From Sulfuritortus calidifontis (lineage in GTDB: Bacteria > Pseudomonadota > Gammaproteobacteria > Burkholderiales > Thiobacillaceae), in the NCBI RefSeq assembly GCF_003967275.1, contig NZ_AP018721.1:2232001-2296000 (forward strand): 64,000 nt of DNA, in the 5' to 3' direction. Shown here piece by piece: positions 27,345 to 35,364 of this stretch. Both the position numbers and the translations under genes were made by a program. The first letter of the stretch is position 1; every line of letters begins with the position of its first letter. The notes under the pieces were generated by a model. The model was not told the DNA's origin, did no database searches, and saw only the letters and a list, made by a program, of their open reading frames with translations.

Positions 27345-28786
27345 GCCTGAGTGATAATAAAACTGGACAGTGGTTGGCCGGCTATGGGGCTGCGCAAACG
27401 CCGGATCTGAAGCTCTGGACCACCATCCAGTTGCCGATAGCGCAAGATCAGCTCACTGACAACTACAGGGTCAATTACCTTACCGCGCCTTGATCTCTGC
27501 AGCAGAACAGCCACCGCCGCTGCCGTTCTGCTGCCGATTAGTAAACCCAAAACACCCTGCAGATATTGACGGATACCGGGGCGCGAACGCCCGCCGCGTA
27601 GCGCAGCTTTTAAACTCCGACAAGCCCGCCGCGGCATTTTATTTATTCTACCCAGAAGAAACTCGGCAATACGCTGGGCAGCCTTGCCGTCACTCAAATG
27701 GTACCATGGTTCGATCTCATGTCTTGCCTTGGACAGGTCATAACGGGCAGCACGCAGTGACGGGTCATTTATCAGATCGAGCAAGTCATCCACATTCGCA
27801 GCATGGCAACTGATACGGGATGGGAGGGGCGCATGGCGCCGCATGATCTCAGTATTAAGAAATTCCATTGAAATCGGCGTCTTACCCATTCGAGCCGCGT
27901 CTATAGCACTACCGCAATTCAAATGCACGATGCAATCCGCCCCGTGTATGGCATCGAATATGTCACCCCTACCATCGATTACTACGTTTGATATATTGGC
28001 AAAGCGCTTTCGATAGAGAGCGCCGTTTTCGAAGGGATGAGGGCGAACCTGGATAACGCGATTTGGCATTGCGCGCGCAATCGTCTCAATGGTATTGAGG
28101 TAGCGCGGGAAGACCTCATGCAGTTCTTCGAATAGCTCTTGAATGTAAGCCGCATCCCATCCCTGATCTCGAAACAAGCGTTGCTCATCCTCTGCAGATC
28201 GCGTAAATGCCGGGTTGATCGCAGAAAAGTTGGTATTGACTAGAACAAAGCCATTTCGGTGGTAATGCAACAACCGCGCCCAAGGCTCATTACAGATGTC
28301 ATAACGCGGGCATCCTGTCACCGCTAAACCAGACTCATTTATTCCACTATACAACCTAAAGGCGCTTTGAACCGCCTCGCCCCAAAAACAATAATCGTCA
28401 ACAAGAGCGGCCAAACCGGAGTTACGAAAGCTGTTTGCCCAATTGGTAGGCGAATCGAGGCCGCACTCGGACAAGACACCTCCTTCCGTATCCAGCACAG
28501 CGACACGAAAGCCCAATGTCCGATAACTTTCTAACAGGCTGCGATTACTTTCCCGAGCATAATTCATTACAACCAAGTCGGGTGCCAGTAGTGGCAAATC
28601 ATAGCCTTGCTGGTACATGGGAACCAGAAAAACAGTAGCACCCCGCTTGGCGAACTGGTAGGCCAGCAGCACCAGCCCACGTAGGTCGCGCAGTGGATTG
28701 TCTATGACCACAGCCACCTTCCGACCCGCATGCTCATTGTCAGAATGACTGGACTTCTTGATTTCCCTAATCACAAGATTATGCAT
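27341..28786 (-). CDS. Surface carbohydrate biosynthesis protein (GT-B-like)
   Basis: About 481 residues. The pattern VAVVIDNPLRDLRGLVLLAYQFAKRGATVFLVPM, then VAVLDTEGGVLSE, GCPRYD, QVRPHPFEN and HLNCGSAIDAARMGKTPISMEF, matches the TIGR04396-type surface carbohydrate biosynthesis family, found in capsule and O-antigen loci next to sialic-acid genes. No reaction has been fixed for it; a glycosyltransferase-like role is inferred. ATG at 28786 is preferred over the GTG at 28801. The 22-bp gap to cysC indicates co-transcription. Confidence 0.75.
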   Translation of the reverse strand: MHNLVIREIKKSSHSDNEHAGRKVAVVIDNPLRDLRGLVLLAYQFAKRGATVFLVPMYQQGYDLPLLAPDLVVMNYARESNRSLLESYRTLGFRVAVLDTEGGVLSECGLDSPTNWANSFRNSGLAALVDDYCFWGEAVQSAFRLYSGINESGLAVTGCPRYDICNEPWARLLHYHRNGFVLVNTNFSAINPAFTRSAEDEQRLFRDQGWDAAYIQELFEELHEVFPRYLNTIETIARAMPNRVIQVRPHPFENGALYRKRFANISNVVIDGRGDIFDAIHGADCIVHLNCGSAIDAARMGKTPISMEFLNTEIMRRHAPLPSRISCHAANVDDLLDLINDPSLRAARYDLSKARHEIEPWYHLSDGKAAQRIAEFLLGRINKMPRRACRSLKAALRGGRSRPGIRQYLQGVLGLLIGSRTAAAVAVLLQRSRRGKVIDPVVVSELILRYRQLDGGPELQIRRLRSPIAGQPLSSFIITQA

Positions 28787-28808
28787 AAATCTTGCTACCA
28801 CTTATCAG

Positions 28809-29441
28809 TTAGCATCCCGCTATGATCCCGTGTTCGCTCAAATAATTTATGATACGGTCAACTGACTGTTTTAGTGAGAGCGCTCCGGTTTCAATCCGAA
28901 GTTTGGGCGCTTCTGGGGCCTCGTATGGTGCGCTGATACCAGTAAAATCAGGGAGATCACCCATACGAGCGCGGCGATAGAGCCCCTTCGGGTCACGCAG
29001 CTCGCATATTTGCAAGGACGCATCAAGATATGTCTCAATAAATCGGCCATCACCGATAATGTGGCGCGCATTCTCACGATCCTCTCGGTATGGCGAGATA
29101 AATGCCGAGATGACTATGATTCCAGCATCGTTCATGAGTCGGGCAACTTCAGCGACTCTTCTGATATTTTCATGCCGGTCACCCTGCGAGAATCCGAGAT
29201 CTCGACACAAGCCATGGCGAACATTGTCGCCATCAAGTACATACGCCATGTATCTGGCGTTAAGCAAGCAACGCTCTAGTTCAAACGCTATAGACGACTT
29301 CCCTGAAGCTGATAACCCAGTCAACCAAATAGTAACCGCCTTGTGGCCGATAAGACTTTGCCGTATTTCCTGATTGATCTTAGCGCTATGCCATGTGATA
29401 TTTTTCTGGCTCTTTTGAATTTTGAGTGGGTTACGCGGCAT
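28809..29441 (-). CDS. cysC: Adenylylsulfate (APS) kinase, N-terminus replaced by an IS end
   Basis: Phosphorylates APS to PAPS, the sulfate donor of sulfotransferases. The P-loop is GLSASGKSS, and later DGDNVRHGLCRDLGFS, RRVAEVARLM, ISAFISPYREDR and DPKGLYRRAR are standard CysC. The native start lies at 30793-30791 beyond the ISL3 element: codons for MTTDKK run up to the insertion point, and AAT ATC ACA TGG CAT resumes after it. From the IS side an in-frame ATG at 29441 reads MPRNPLKIQKSQ into NITWHS, so a hybrid enzyme of 210 residues could still be made. Whether the start is used is unknown. The local partner would be the sulfotransferase at 34.5-35.4 kb. Confidence 0.9.
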   Translation of the reverse strand: MPRNPLKIQKSQKNITWHSAKINQEIRQSLIGHKAVTIWLTGLSASGKSSIAFELERCLLNARYMAYVLDGDNVRHGLCRDLGFSQGDRHENIRRVAEVARLMNDAGIIVISAFISPYREDRENARHIIGDGRFIETYLDASLQICELRDPKGLYRRARMGDLPDFTGISAPYEAPEAPKLRIETGALSLKQSVDRIINYLSEHGIIAGC

Positions 29442-30772
29442 GTGGGTTGATCCGAGCGAAATCGAGCTTTCTGGCGATGAGGAAGAGCACGGTGCGCATC
29501 GTGGCGAAGCGGGTGTAGCCGCGCGCCTTACGCTTGGCCGTTTGGAACAGCCCATTCAGGGCTTCGAGGAAGCCGTTGGTCTGGCGGGTCTGGGTCCAGG
29601 CGACGATGCCGTCGAAGTGGTTGCGGATCAGCCGGGCCACTTCCTTCATCGGCTCGACCTTGGAGCGCATGACGTTCGTGCACCATTGGGCGAGCAGGGT
29701 GCGCACCACGTTGATCTGTCTGCGTTCGAGGATCTCGCGCAGCTGTTCCCGGTAAGCCCAAGCGCACGCCGTGCGCTTGGTGGTCACCTGGGCGATGAGG
29801 GCATCGAGGTCAGCCCGTTGGCTCTCCGGCAACCGATCCCGGTCCTTGAGCAGCGCCCAGCGCAAGCCCTTTAGATCGGGGTCGGTCTTCTGCTCCAGGC
29901 GGCGCGTTTTGTCGACGGCGGCAGAGGCATGGACAATGACGTGGAATTTGTCGAAGGTGATGCGCGCGTTGGGCAGGTGGTCGGCCACGCCCTTGATGAA
30001 GGCCGGCGACATGTCGATGCTCACCGAGCTGATTTGCTCCGGCGTGGCCTGGTGTTCGGTGAGGTGCTCGGCCAGCCGCTCGATGGTTTCGGCGTCCCGG
30101 CCTTCGGTCGCGAACACCACCTTGCGCTCGTCGGCATCGGCGGCAACGGTGAGGTAGTTGTGGCCGCGCCGGTAGGAGGTCTCGTCGATCGCCAGCGCCG
30201 TCGTCTCGGACAGGTCGGCCGCAGCCACGGCCAGCTCCACGTAGCGGGCGCAAATTGCATGCACCCGGTGCCAGGATTCGCCCACCGTGCGGGCCACCGC
30301 CGCAAAGGGCATCTGCTGGGCAAGGGCCAGCACCAGGGCCTCGAAGAGCAGCGTGAAGCCCGAGAGCTTGCCTGCCCAGTCGGGCTCGACCAGCACCACC
30401 CGCCCTTCGGGCAGTTTCACCCGGGGCGTGCGCACCTCCAGGTAGCACTCGTGCTGGAAGAAGTTGAGATGCCGGTAACGCTTGACCTGGGTGTCGTGCA
30501 CCGGGTGCAGCCCGGCGGCCGTAGGATGGGCAAAGCGGCTGCCGGCGGCAAAGTCGACTCGAATCGTCAGGGTCTTCTTGGCGGCATCGAAATCGACGCC
30601 CTGGACGAACCAAGGAGAGGTGACACCGAGTGCGGTTTCAAATATTTGATTGTGCATGATCGCGTTGTTGTCTCCAAGGCTGGAGCCGCAGCCTGCCGCA
30701 TCCAGCCTTGGAGCAGCGCATAGGCTTGAACCCGGTTATGCCAGCAGCACTCACTCGAAATTCAAAAAAGGC
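29408..30772 (-). mobile_element. Complete ISL3-family insertion sequence, 1365 bp
   Basis: Terminal inverted repeats are GGCTCTTTTGAATTTTGAGT at the left and the imperfect mirror of GCCTTTTTTGAATTTCGAGT at the right. Both ends are flanked by the perfect 8-bp direct repeat ATTTTTCT (29400-29407 and 30773-30780), the duplication size usual for ISL3. Removing the element and one repeat restores the start of cysC exactly. One full-length transposase gene is carried. Confidence 0.96.
29431..30657 (-). CDS. tnpA: ISL3-family transposase
   Basis: 408 residues, uninterrupted. The DDE catalytic part includes AIDETSYRRGHNYLTV, SIDMSPAFIKGV and FDKFHVIVHASAAVD, and the C-terminus has NGFLEALNGLFQTAKRKARGYTRF, all typical of the ISL3 group. 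ATG at 30657. The last codons lie inside the terminal region of the element, and its 3-prime end overlaps the IS-derived start of the hybrid cysC by 11 bp. Confidence 0.95.
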   Translation of the reverse strand: MHNQIFETALGVTSPWFVQGVDFDAAKKTLTIRVDFAAGSRFAHPTAAGLHPVHDTQVKRYRHLNFFQHECYLEVRTPRVKLPEGRVVLVEPDWAGKLSGFTLLFEALVLALAQQMPFAAVARTVGESWHRVHAICARYVELAVAAADLSETTALAIDETSYRRGHNYLTVAADADERKVVFATEGRDAETIERLAEHLTEHQATPEQISSVSIDMSPAFIKGVADHLPNARITFDKFHVIVHASAAVDKTRRLEQKTDPDLKGLRWALLKDRDRLPESQRADLDALIAQVTTKRTACAWAYREQLREILERRQINVVRTLLAQWCTNVMRSKVEPMKEVARLIRNHFDGIVAWTQTRQTNGFLEALNGLFQTAKRKARGYTRFATMRTVLFLIARKLDFARINPHAA

Positions 30773-30793
30773 ATTTTTCTTGTCTGTTGTCAT
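30773..30793 (-). pseudogene. cysC: Severed 5-prime end of cysC
   Basis: Minus-strand ATG at 30793 followed by ACA ACA GAC AAG AAA AAT gives MTTDKKN, which joins in frame with ITWHS of the main cysC frame once the IS element and one 8-bp repeat are removed. It shows the original start codon. The remaining 120 bp up to the next gene contain no recognisable feature. Confidence 0.9.
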
Positions 30794-30913
30794 TAGTTTC
30801 GGAATCCAAAAGCACATTCATTGCTAAGCACGCCACCCAGATTGGCGCAATAGGCCACCACTGCGCACATAGATATCAGTTGGCTTCAATGGATATCGCT
30901 ACATAACTTACAA

Positions 30914-32197
30914 TTACGTAGGCTTTTTCATCCGCGATCTCACGAAGGCCTCTACGTTTTCGCTACAAGTACAGTCAGCCGGAAAATAGAATACTTTTTG
31001 AATCACCGCCAAGCGATCTTCTACATTTGGCCGCATGTAGTTCTGACATACAATCGCCTCATTCAGTAAAGTTTCCAATTCCACTGGGGACTCAGGAAAA
31101 TCGACGACCTTTCGCGTCACCGGATCAGCCGGGTTGAAAATCAGCTCGTCCGGGTGGCGCCGCGCATCGCCCCAAAATGGAACTACGACTTGAGCGGCTG
31201 TAAAGCGGGCCTCTAGAAGTGAGAGGGAGTTAAATCCGATGACTAGTCTTGAACGTGGCAGCAGGTCAGGAAGCTGTATCTCATGATCTATAGTTACGTT
31301 CGCCGAATGCTTTCCTGCCATGCCACGGATTTCCTCGGCATCTTGAAGATTTTTGGCCTTAACCAGGAATGACAGAGTTGTCTCGTCCTTATGCTTTTCT
31401 GCGCATTGCAGAAATATGTCGAGCACTTCGGCAAATGACTGTGGCGCACGATAGTCTGGATCACGGTAACTCAAAAGAACCACGAAATTAGTCTGACCCT
31501 GCTGCCATACAATGTCACGCCAGATATCTAAGCGTGGCGCCCCTGTCACCACTACCTGATCTGGGCGGCAGGCGCCGCTATTTATAAAAATGTTGCGTGT
31601 CGCATCGCCGAACACCGCGATAGCGTCTCCCTCGTAGATAAAGTCTTTGTAGTACTCCGTGACGGTGCGCTGCTCAATCGGAAGGCACATATGTTCACGA
31701 CAAAGACCCACAAACGGAATTCCAACTTTCTTGGCCCCCAGCCGTATGCCCTCGGCGTGCCAGTAATCGATATGTGACGTCATAAATGCACCGATATCTG
31801 TGCGGGTCTGTAGGCGCTTGATTAGCTCCACGCCAAATTCCTCTAGTTTCTTCCAAGTTTTTTCATAATACCCGGTGCGATAGCGTTGATAGAAGGTTTG
31901 CTCCCGCACCTCCCGAGGTGCCCAAGCAGACTGAACGTGAGCAAGATATTCATTATTGATATAAACCCAGTTCAGGTCTGTCCGCTTTCGCAATTCAGCA
32001 AGATCCTTACTGAATAGTGGCCTGTAGAGCGCAATGACCGTCGGGCGCCCTGGCTTATATCCACGCCAATCAGAGGTCATCACAATAAACCAAGAAGCAA
32101 AACGGGGGCCACCCAGCCAGCACGCACCACGCAGTGCCATGATTTTAAAATTTGTCTTGGCGCGTCTGAGTCGCGCGCTCAAAGGAAGTCCCGACAT
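30914..32197 (-). CDS. Putative surface polysaccharide biosynthesis protein (GT-B-like, unassigned)
   Basis: A 427-residue cytoplasmic protein. The N-terminal region has an amphipathic stretch (KIMALRGACWLGGPRFASWF), followed by TSHIDYWHAEGIRLGAKKVGIPFVGLCREHMC and VVTGAPRLDIW, then SRLVIGFNSLSLLEARFTAAQVVVPFWGD. This last pattern (GFNS-S--EA---...VVPFWGD) resembles the donor-binding half of GT-B enzymes such as UDP-GlcNAc 2-epimerase or CDP-glycerol transferases. Specific role unknown; location between cysC and the IS30 element within the operon suggests a glycan transferase. ATG at 32197 follows a GTG at 32200. Confidence 0.6.
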   Translation of the reverse strand: MSGLPLSARLRRAKTNFKIMALRGACWLGGPRFASWFIVMTSDWRGYKPGRPTVIALYRPLFSKDLAELRKRTDLNWVYINNEYLAHVQSAWAPREVREQTFYQRYRTGYYEKTWKKLEEFGVELIKRLQTRTDIGAFMTSHIDYWHAEGIRLGAKKVGIPFVGLCREHMCLPIEQRTVTEYYKDFIYEGDAIAVFGDATRNIFINSGACRPDQVVVTGAPRLDIWRDIVWQQGQTNFVVLLSYRDPDYRAPQSFAEVLDIFLQCAEKHKDETTLSFLVKAKNLQDAEEIRGMAGKHSANVTIDHEIQLPDLLPRSRLVIGFNSLSLLEARFTAAQVVVPFWGDARRHPDELIFNPADPVTRKVVDFPESPVELETLLNEAIVCQNYMRPNVEDRLAVIQKVFYFPADCTCSENVEAFVRSRMKKPT

Positions 32198-32414
32198 CAC
32201 TATTTTTATTCCGTGGATTCAAATTCGAAGTGCAATTTTGATTAACTGGAAGGTGGGTCAGAATGCGTGAGCATTTTGCCCCATCAACCGCCAAGTCGAA
32301 GTTGCCCAATGAACTACACGCATCTGACCCAGAACGAACGATACCAAATTTACGCCCTCCTCAAAGCCGGCCATACACAGCGCGAGATCGCCCAGTTGCT
32401 CTGAAGCCTCCTCG

Positions 32415-33272
32415 TTATTCCGTGCCACTCAGAAGTAGAGGGTTTGGGTATTTTTGCATGCGATAGGCCACCGGTGGAATCCTGCCCAGGGCTTCATGCG
32501 GTCGTTCATGGTTGTAGCGGTGCAGCCAGTCCTCCGTCAGCTTCCTGACCTCGGCCAGCGACTCGAACACATAGCAGTCCAGCACCTCGGTCCGGTAGGA
32601 GCGGTTGAACCGTTCGATATAGGCGTTCTGGGTTGGTTTCCCCGGTTGGGTAAACATCAATTCCACCTCATTATCCCTGGCCCACTGGGCCAGTGCCTGG
32701 CTGACCAGTTCCGGGCCGTTGTCCAGGCGTAGCCGGCGGGGCCTGCCCCGCAGTTCAATCAATTCATTCAAGGCCCGCACCACCCTGGCCGCCGGCAGGC
32801 TAGTGTCCACCTCGATACGCAGGGCCTCGCGGCTGAACTCGTCCAGGACGTTGAAGGTCCGGAAGCGCCGACCGCTCCACAGCGCATCGGCCATGAAGTC
32901 ACAACTCCAAGTATCGTTCGGCAGCGCCCCGGCCACCAGAGGCTGCTTGATGCGAGCCGGCAAGCGTTTCTTGCCCCGGCGCGGCAGGTTCAGATTGAGC
33001 TGGCAATACACCCGCCACAGCACGGTCTTGCCCCAAGGCTGCTGTTGCAGCCTGAAGCTGTCATGCAGCAGGCCGAAACCATGCCGGGGATTGACCGCCA
33101 TGTAGGCCTGTACCGCCTCGATGACGGCGCTGTCATCGCGCCGAACCGGCACATAGTGCCGGCTGGATCGGGCTAGCCGTACCGCCCGGCAAGCCTGGCG
33201 TTCGGACAAGCCATGCGCATCCATCAGCACGTCGGCCAACTCAATCTTGCGCGCCGGGGCTAGAGCTTTCGG
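32415..33272 (-). CDS. IS3-family transposase OrfB (integrase catalytic domain)
   Basis: About 285 residues in the -1 frame relative to OrfA, beginning near PKALAPARKIELADVL. The DDE triad is in WSCDFMADAL, LRLDNGPE and NAYIERFNRSYR. It lacks its own evident start codon, consistent with production as an OrfAB frameshift fusion. The start given is the point where the frames would join. Confidence 0.92.
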   Translation of the reverse strand, partial: PKALAPARKIELADVLMDAHGLSERQACRAVRLARSSRHYVPVRRDDSAVIEAVQAYMAVNPRHGFGLLHDSFRLQQQPWGKTVLWRVYCQLNLNLPRRGKKRLPARIKQPLVAGALPNDTWSCDFMADALWSGRRFRTFNVLDEFSREALRIEVDTSLPAARVVRALNELIELRGRPRRLRLDNGPELVSQALAQWARDNEVELMFTQPGKPTQNAYIERFNRSYRTEVLDCYVFESLAEVRKLTEDWLHRYNHERPHEALGRIPPVAYRMQKYPNPLLLSGTE

Positions 33273-33526
33273 GAGACAACGTCCTGCAGGGCGTTGTGCA
33301 CCATGGCCAGTTCGGCATACATCTTCTTGAGCCGCGCATTCTCGGCCTGCAGGTCTCGCAACTGCCTGAGCTGGGACACTTCCATGCCGGCGTAGGCCGA
33401 CTTCCACTTGTAGTAGGTGGCGTCCGAGATGCCGTGCTTGCGGCAGGTTTCGCCGACCTTGGCGCCCAGTTCGACCTCCTTGAGGATCGCCACGATCTGC
33501 TGCTCGGTGAATTTCGATTTCTTCAT
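33260..33526 (-). CDS. IS3-family transposase OrfA
   Basis: 88 residues starting MKKSKFTEQQIVAIL, with a helix-turn-helix (TCRKHGISDATYYKWKSAY) and a leucine-zipper-like tail (LRDLQAENARLKKMYAEL). It binds the ends and regulates transposition. A -1 frameshift near CCCGAAAGCT at its end would fuse it to OrfB. Confidence 0.95.
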   Translation of the reverse strand: MKKSKFTEQQIVAILKEVELGAKVGETCRKHGISDATYYKWKSAYAGMEVSQLRQLRDLQAENARLKKMYAELAMVHNALQDVVSRKL

Positions 33527-34474
33527 GTAGAGCTTCCTTTCAGGGAAAACTCTACTTCATATTGGCCCGAATATCCGAGGAGGCTTCAGCTCGACCGTCA
33601 CCCTTCCACCATCAGCCGCGAGCTTGCCCGCAACTGCGGATTGCGCGGCTACCGGCCCCGGCAGGCGCAGCGCCTGTCCGAGGCGCGGGCGGCCAATAGC
33701 CGCAACGCGCCGCGCATCTTGCCGGAAGTATGGGAGGAAGCCCAAAGACGACTTGCCCTGCAGCACAGTCCCGAGCAGATCGCCGCGCATCTGCCGATCA
33801 GCCATGAGGCGATCTACCAGCGCATCTATGCCGACAAGCGAGCCGGCGGCGCGTTGTGGCGCCACCTCCGATGTCAGAAACAGCGCCGCAAACGTTATGC
33901 CTCGGGCCGAAGCCTGCGCGGCCATATCCCCGGTCGCAGGCCGATTGCCTTGCGCCCGCAGGCCGTCGAGTCGCGCAGCCTGGTCGGCCATTGGGAGGGT
34001 GACACCCTCATCGGCGCTGGCCGCAAACAGGCCATCGTCAACCTCACCGAGCGTAAGTCGGGTTTCTGCCTCTTGGCCCACGTGCGCAACAAGACCAGCG
34101 AGGCGGTAAGCGAGGCCATCATCCGCTTGCTTTCACCCTTCAAGGCACGGGTGAAGACGCTCACCTTCGACAATGGCCTGGAGTTCGCCCGCCATGGCGA
34201 GATCGACCGGGCACTCGAATCCACGTCCTATTTCGCCGACCCTTATGCCTCCTGGCAACGCGGCACGAACGAGAATACCAACGGCCTCATCCGGCAGTAC
34301 CTGCCCAAATCCAGGCCCTTTCACACCGTCACCCAGGAGGAACTGGCCATGATCATGGATCGCCTGAACCATCGCCCCAGAAAACGCCTGGGCTGGAAAA
34401 CCCCGCATCAGGTTTTTATGCAATCATTCAGTCGTGTTGCACTTCGTGGTTGAATCCGCCTTCAATAAATAAAA

Positions 34475-35359
34475 TCAACTCATTGCATAACCGTATCTAT
34501 CGAGACCGAGGCCATATTTTTCAGACAGTCTTCGGTTACTCGCCGCATAGGCAGCCTCAATCTTACGGATTGCCGACGTATTGACTGGCACGACAGCCGG
34601 ACAGCCACGATGTATGAATGCCTGGAACCCATGATTTACATATGCCGGAACCAGCGAACTAAACTGAATCCCCGGGAGAAATCTCGAACGCCATGCCTTA
34701 TATTTGACAAGGCGCCCGCTCTTCCTTGTATTTGCATGTTTACCACGCATTAACGCAATTGCCTCCTCTGCATCTATCCCCAAGAATGCACTAAGGCGGC
34801 GACAAAAAATCTCGAAATCGTTCACCATTTCCTCAAAAACGAAAATCCCAACGCTTCCCTCTCCAAATACTAGCTCGTAGTATTTAGCGAGCGATTCAAA
34901 ATCATATAGCTTAAATGCCCCACCCTTTTCGACATTCAAACCATTATCTAACCAGCTTTCAAATTGCTGATATGGACGCGCTTTAATTGTATCCACATAC
35001 AGCGAAGATAAAAGCTCAATCTGGCGCCTGATTGTTATGACGATTTTCACCGTTCCAAATAACTGCTTTAATCGCGTGGCTACTAGCCCAAGATCGTGGG
35101 TAATCCACGATGCCAGAAATTCTTCTGACAATCCGATGATTTTCCCTTCTACTCTGACCCGATCCAGTTCAGCTCGCGCAACCGCAGCCCATCGCGGCGC
35201 ATCATACAAAATCGTGTCATGCCGATAGACAGCCACCATTAAGTCCTGCAATTCCTGGCGATAAGGACGTCCCAGATAGGAAATTTCAGAATGACACGAA
35301 AATAGGAACTCTTGAAGGGTTGTGGTTGCAGTTTTTTCGATGCCTATATGGATAAACAT
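34475..35359 (-). CDS. Sulfotransferase-family protein
   Basis: A 294-residue protein. The N-terminal FIHIGIEKTATTTLQEFLF is the 5-prime phosphosulfate-binding loop of sulfotransferases, and VKIVITIRRQIELLSSLYV corresponds to the 3-prime phosphate-binding strand-helix with its conserved Arg and Ser. It would move sulfate from PAPS to a glycan hydroxyl or amine in the cytoplasm. Some relatives are only P-loop-like glycan modifiers, but the co-located cysC supports the sulfate role. AT-rich compared with the flanking housekeeping DNA, as is the upstream flippase. Confidence 0.82.
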   Translation of the reverse strand: MFIHIGIEKTATTTLQEFLFSCHSEISYLGRPYRQELQDLMVAVYRHDTILYDAPRWAAVARAELDRVRVEGKIIGLSEEFLASWITHDLGLVATRLKQLFGTVKIVITIRRQIELLSSLYVDTIKARPYQQFESWLDNGLNVEKGGAFKLYDFESLAKYYELVFGEGSVGIFVFEEMVNDFEIFCRRLSAFLGIDAEEAIALMRGKHANTRKSGRLVKYKAWRSRFLPGIQFSSLVPAYVNHGFQAFIHRGCPAVVPVNTSAIRKIEAAYAASNRRLSEKYGLGLDRYGYAMS

Positions 35360-35364
35360 GATTA

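Larger units (their letters stand above)
32402..33588 (-). mobile_element. IS3-family element (IS407-like), 1187 bp, nested in the IS30 element
   Basis: Ends are TGAAGCCTCCTCG at the left and its mirror CGAGGAGGCTTCA at the right. The 4-bp direct repeat GCTC is found at 32398-32401 and 33589-33592, the size usual for the IS407 group. Two overlapping genes, orfA and orfB, are carried on the minus strand. Confidence 0.95.
32309..34453 (+). pseudogene. IS30-family transposase, disrupted by insertion
   Basis: The first 31 codons (32309-32401, MNYTHLTQNERYQIYALLKA... QLL) and the rest (33593-34453, DRHPSTISREL...) rejoin in frame when the IS3 insertion and its 4-bp duplication are removed, giving 317 residues. 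The catalytic DDE residues are in HWEGDTLIG, TFDNGLEFA and RGTNENTNG. As it stands, the N-terminal helix-turn-helix is severed, so the transposase is inactive unless re-initiated. Confidence 0.93.
32215..34457 (+). mobile_element. IS30-family element interrupted by a nested IS3-family element
   Basis: The outer element has imperfect terminal inverted repeats: GGATTCAAATTCGAAGTGCA at the left and the mirror of GGATTCAACCACGAAGTGCA at the right, within a few bases of the true ends. Its single transposase gene is split by the element at 32402-33588. Exact ends and target duplication are not certain. Confidence 0.9.
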
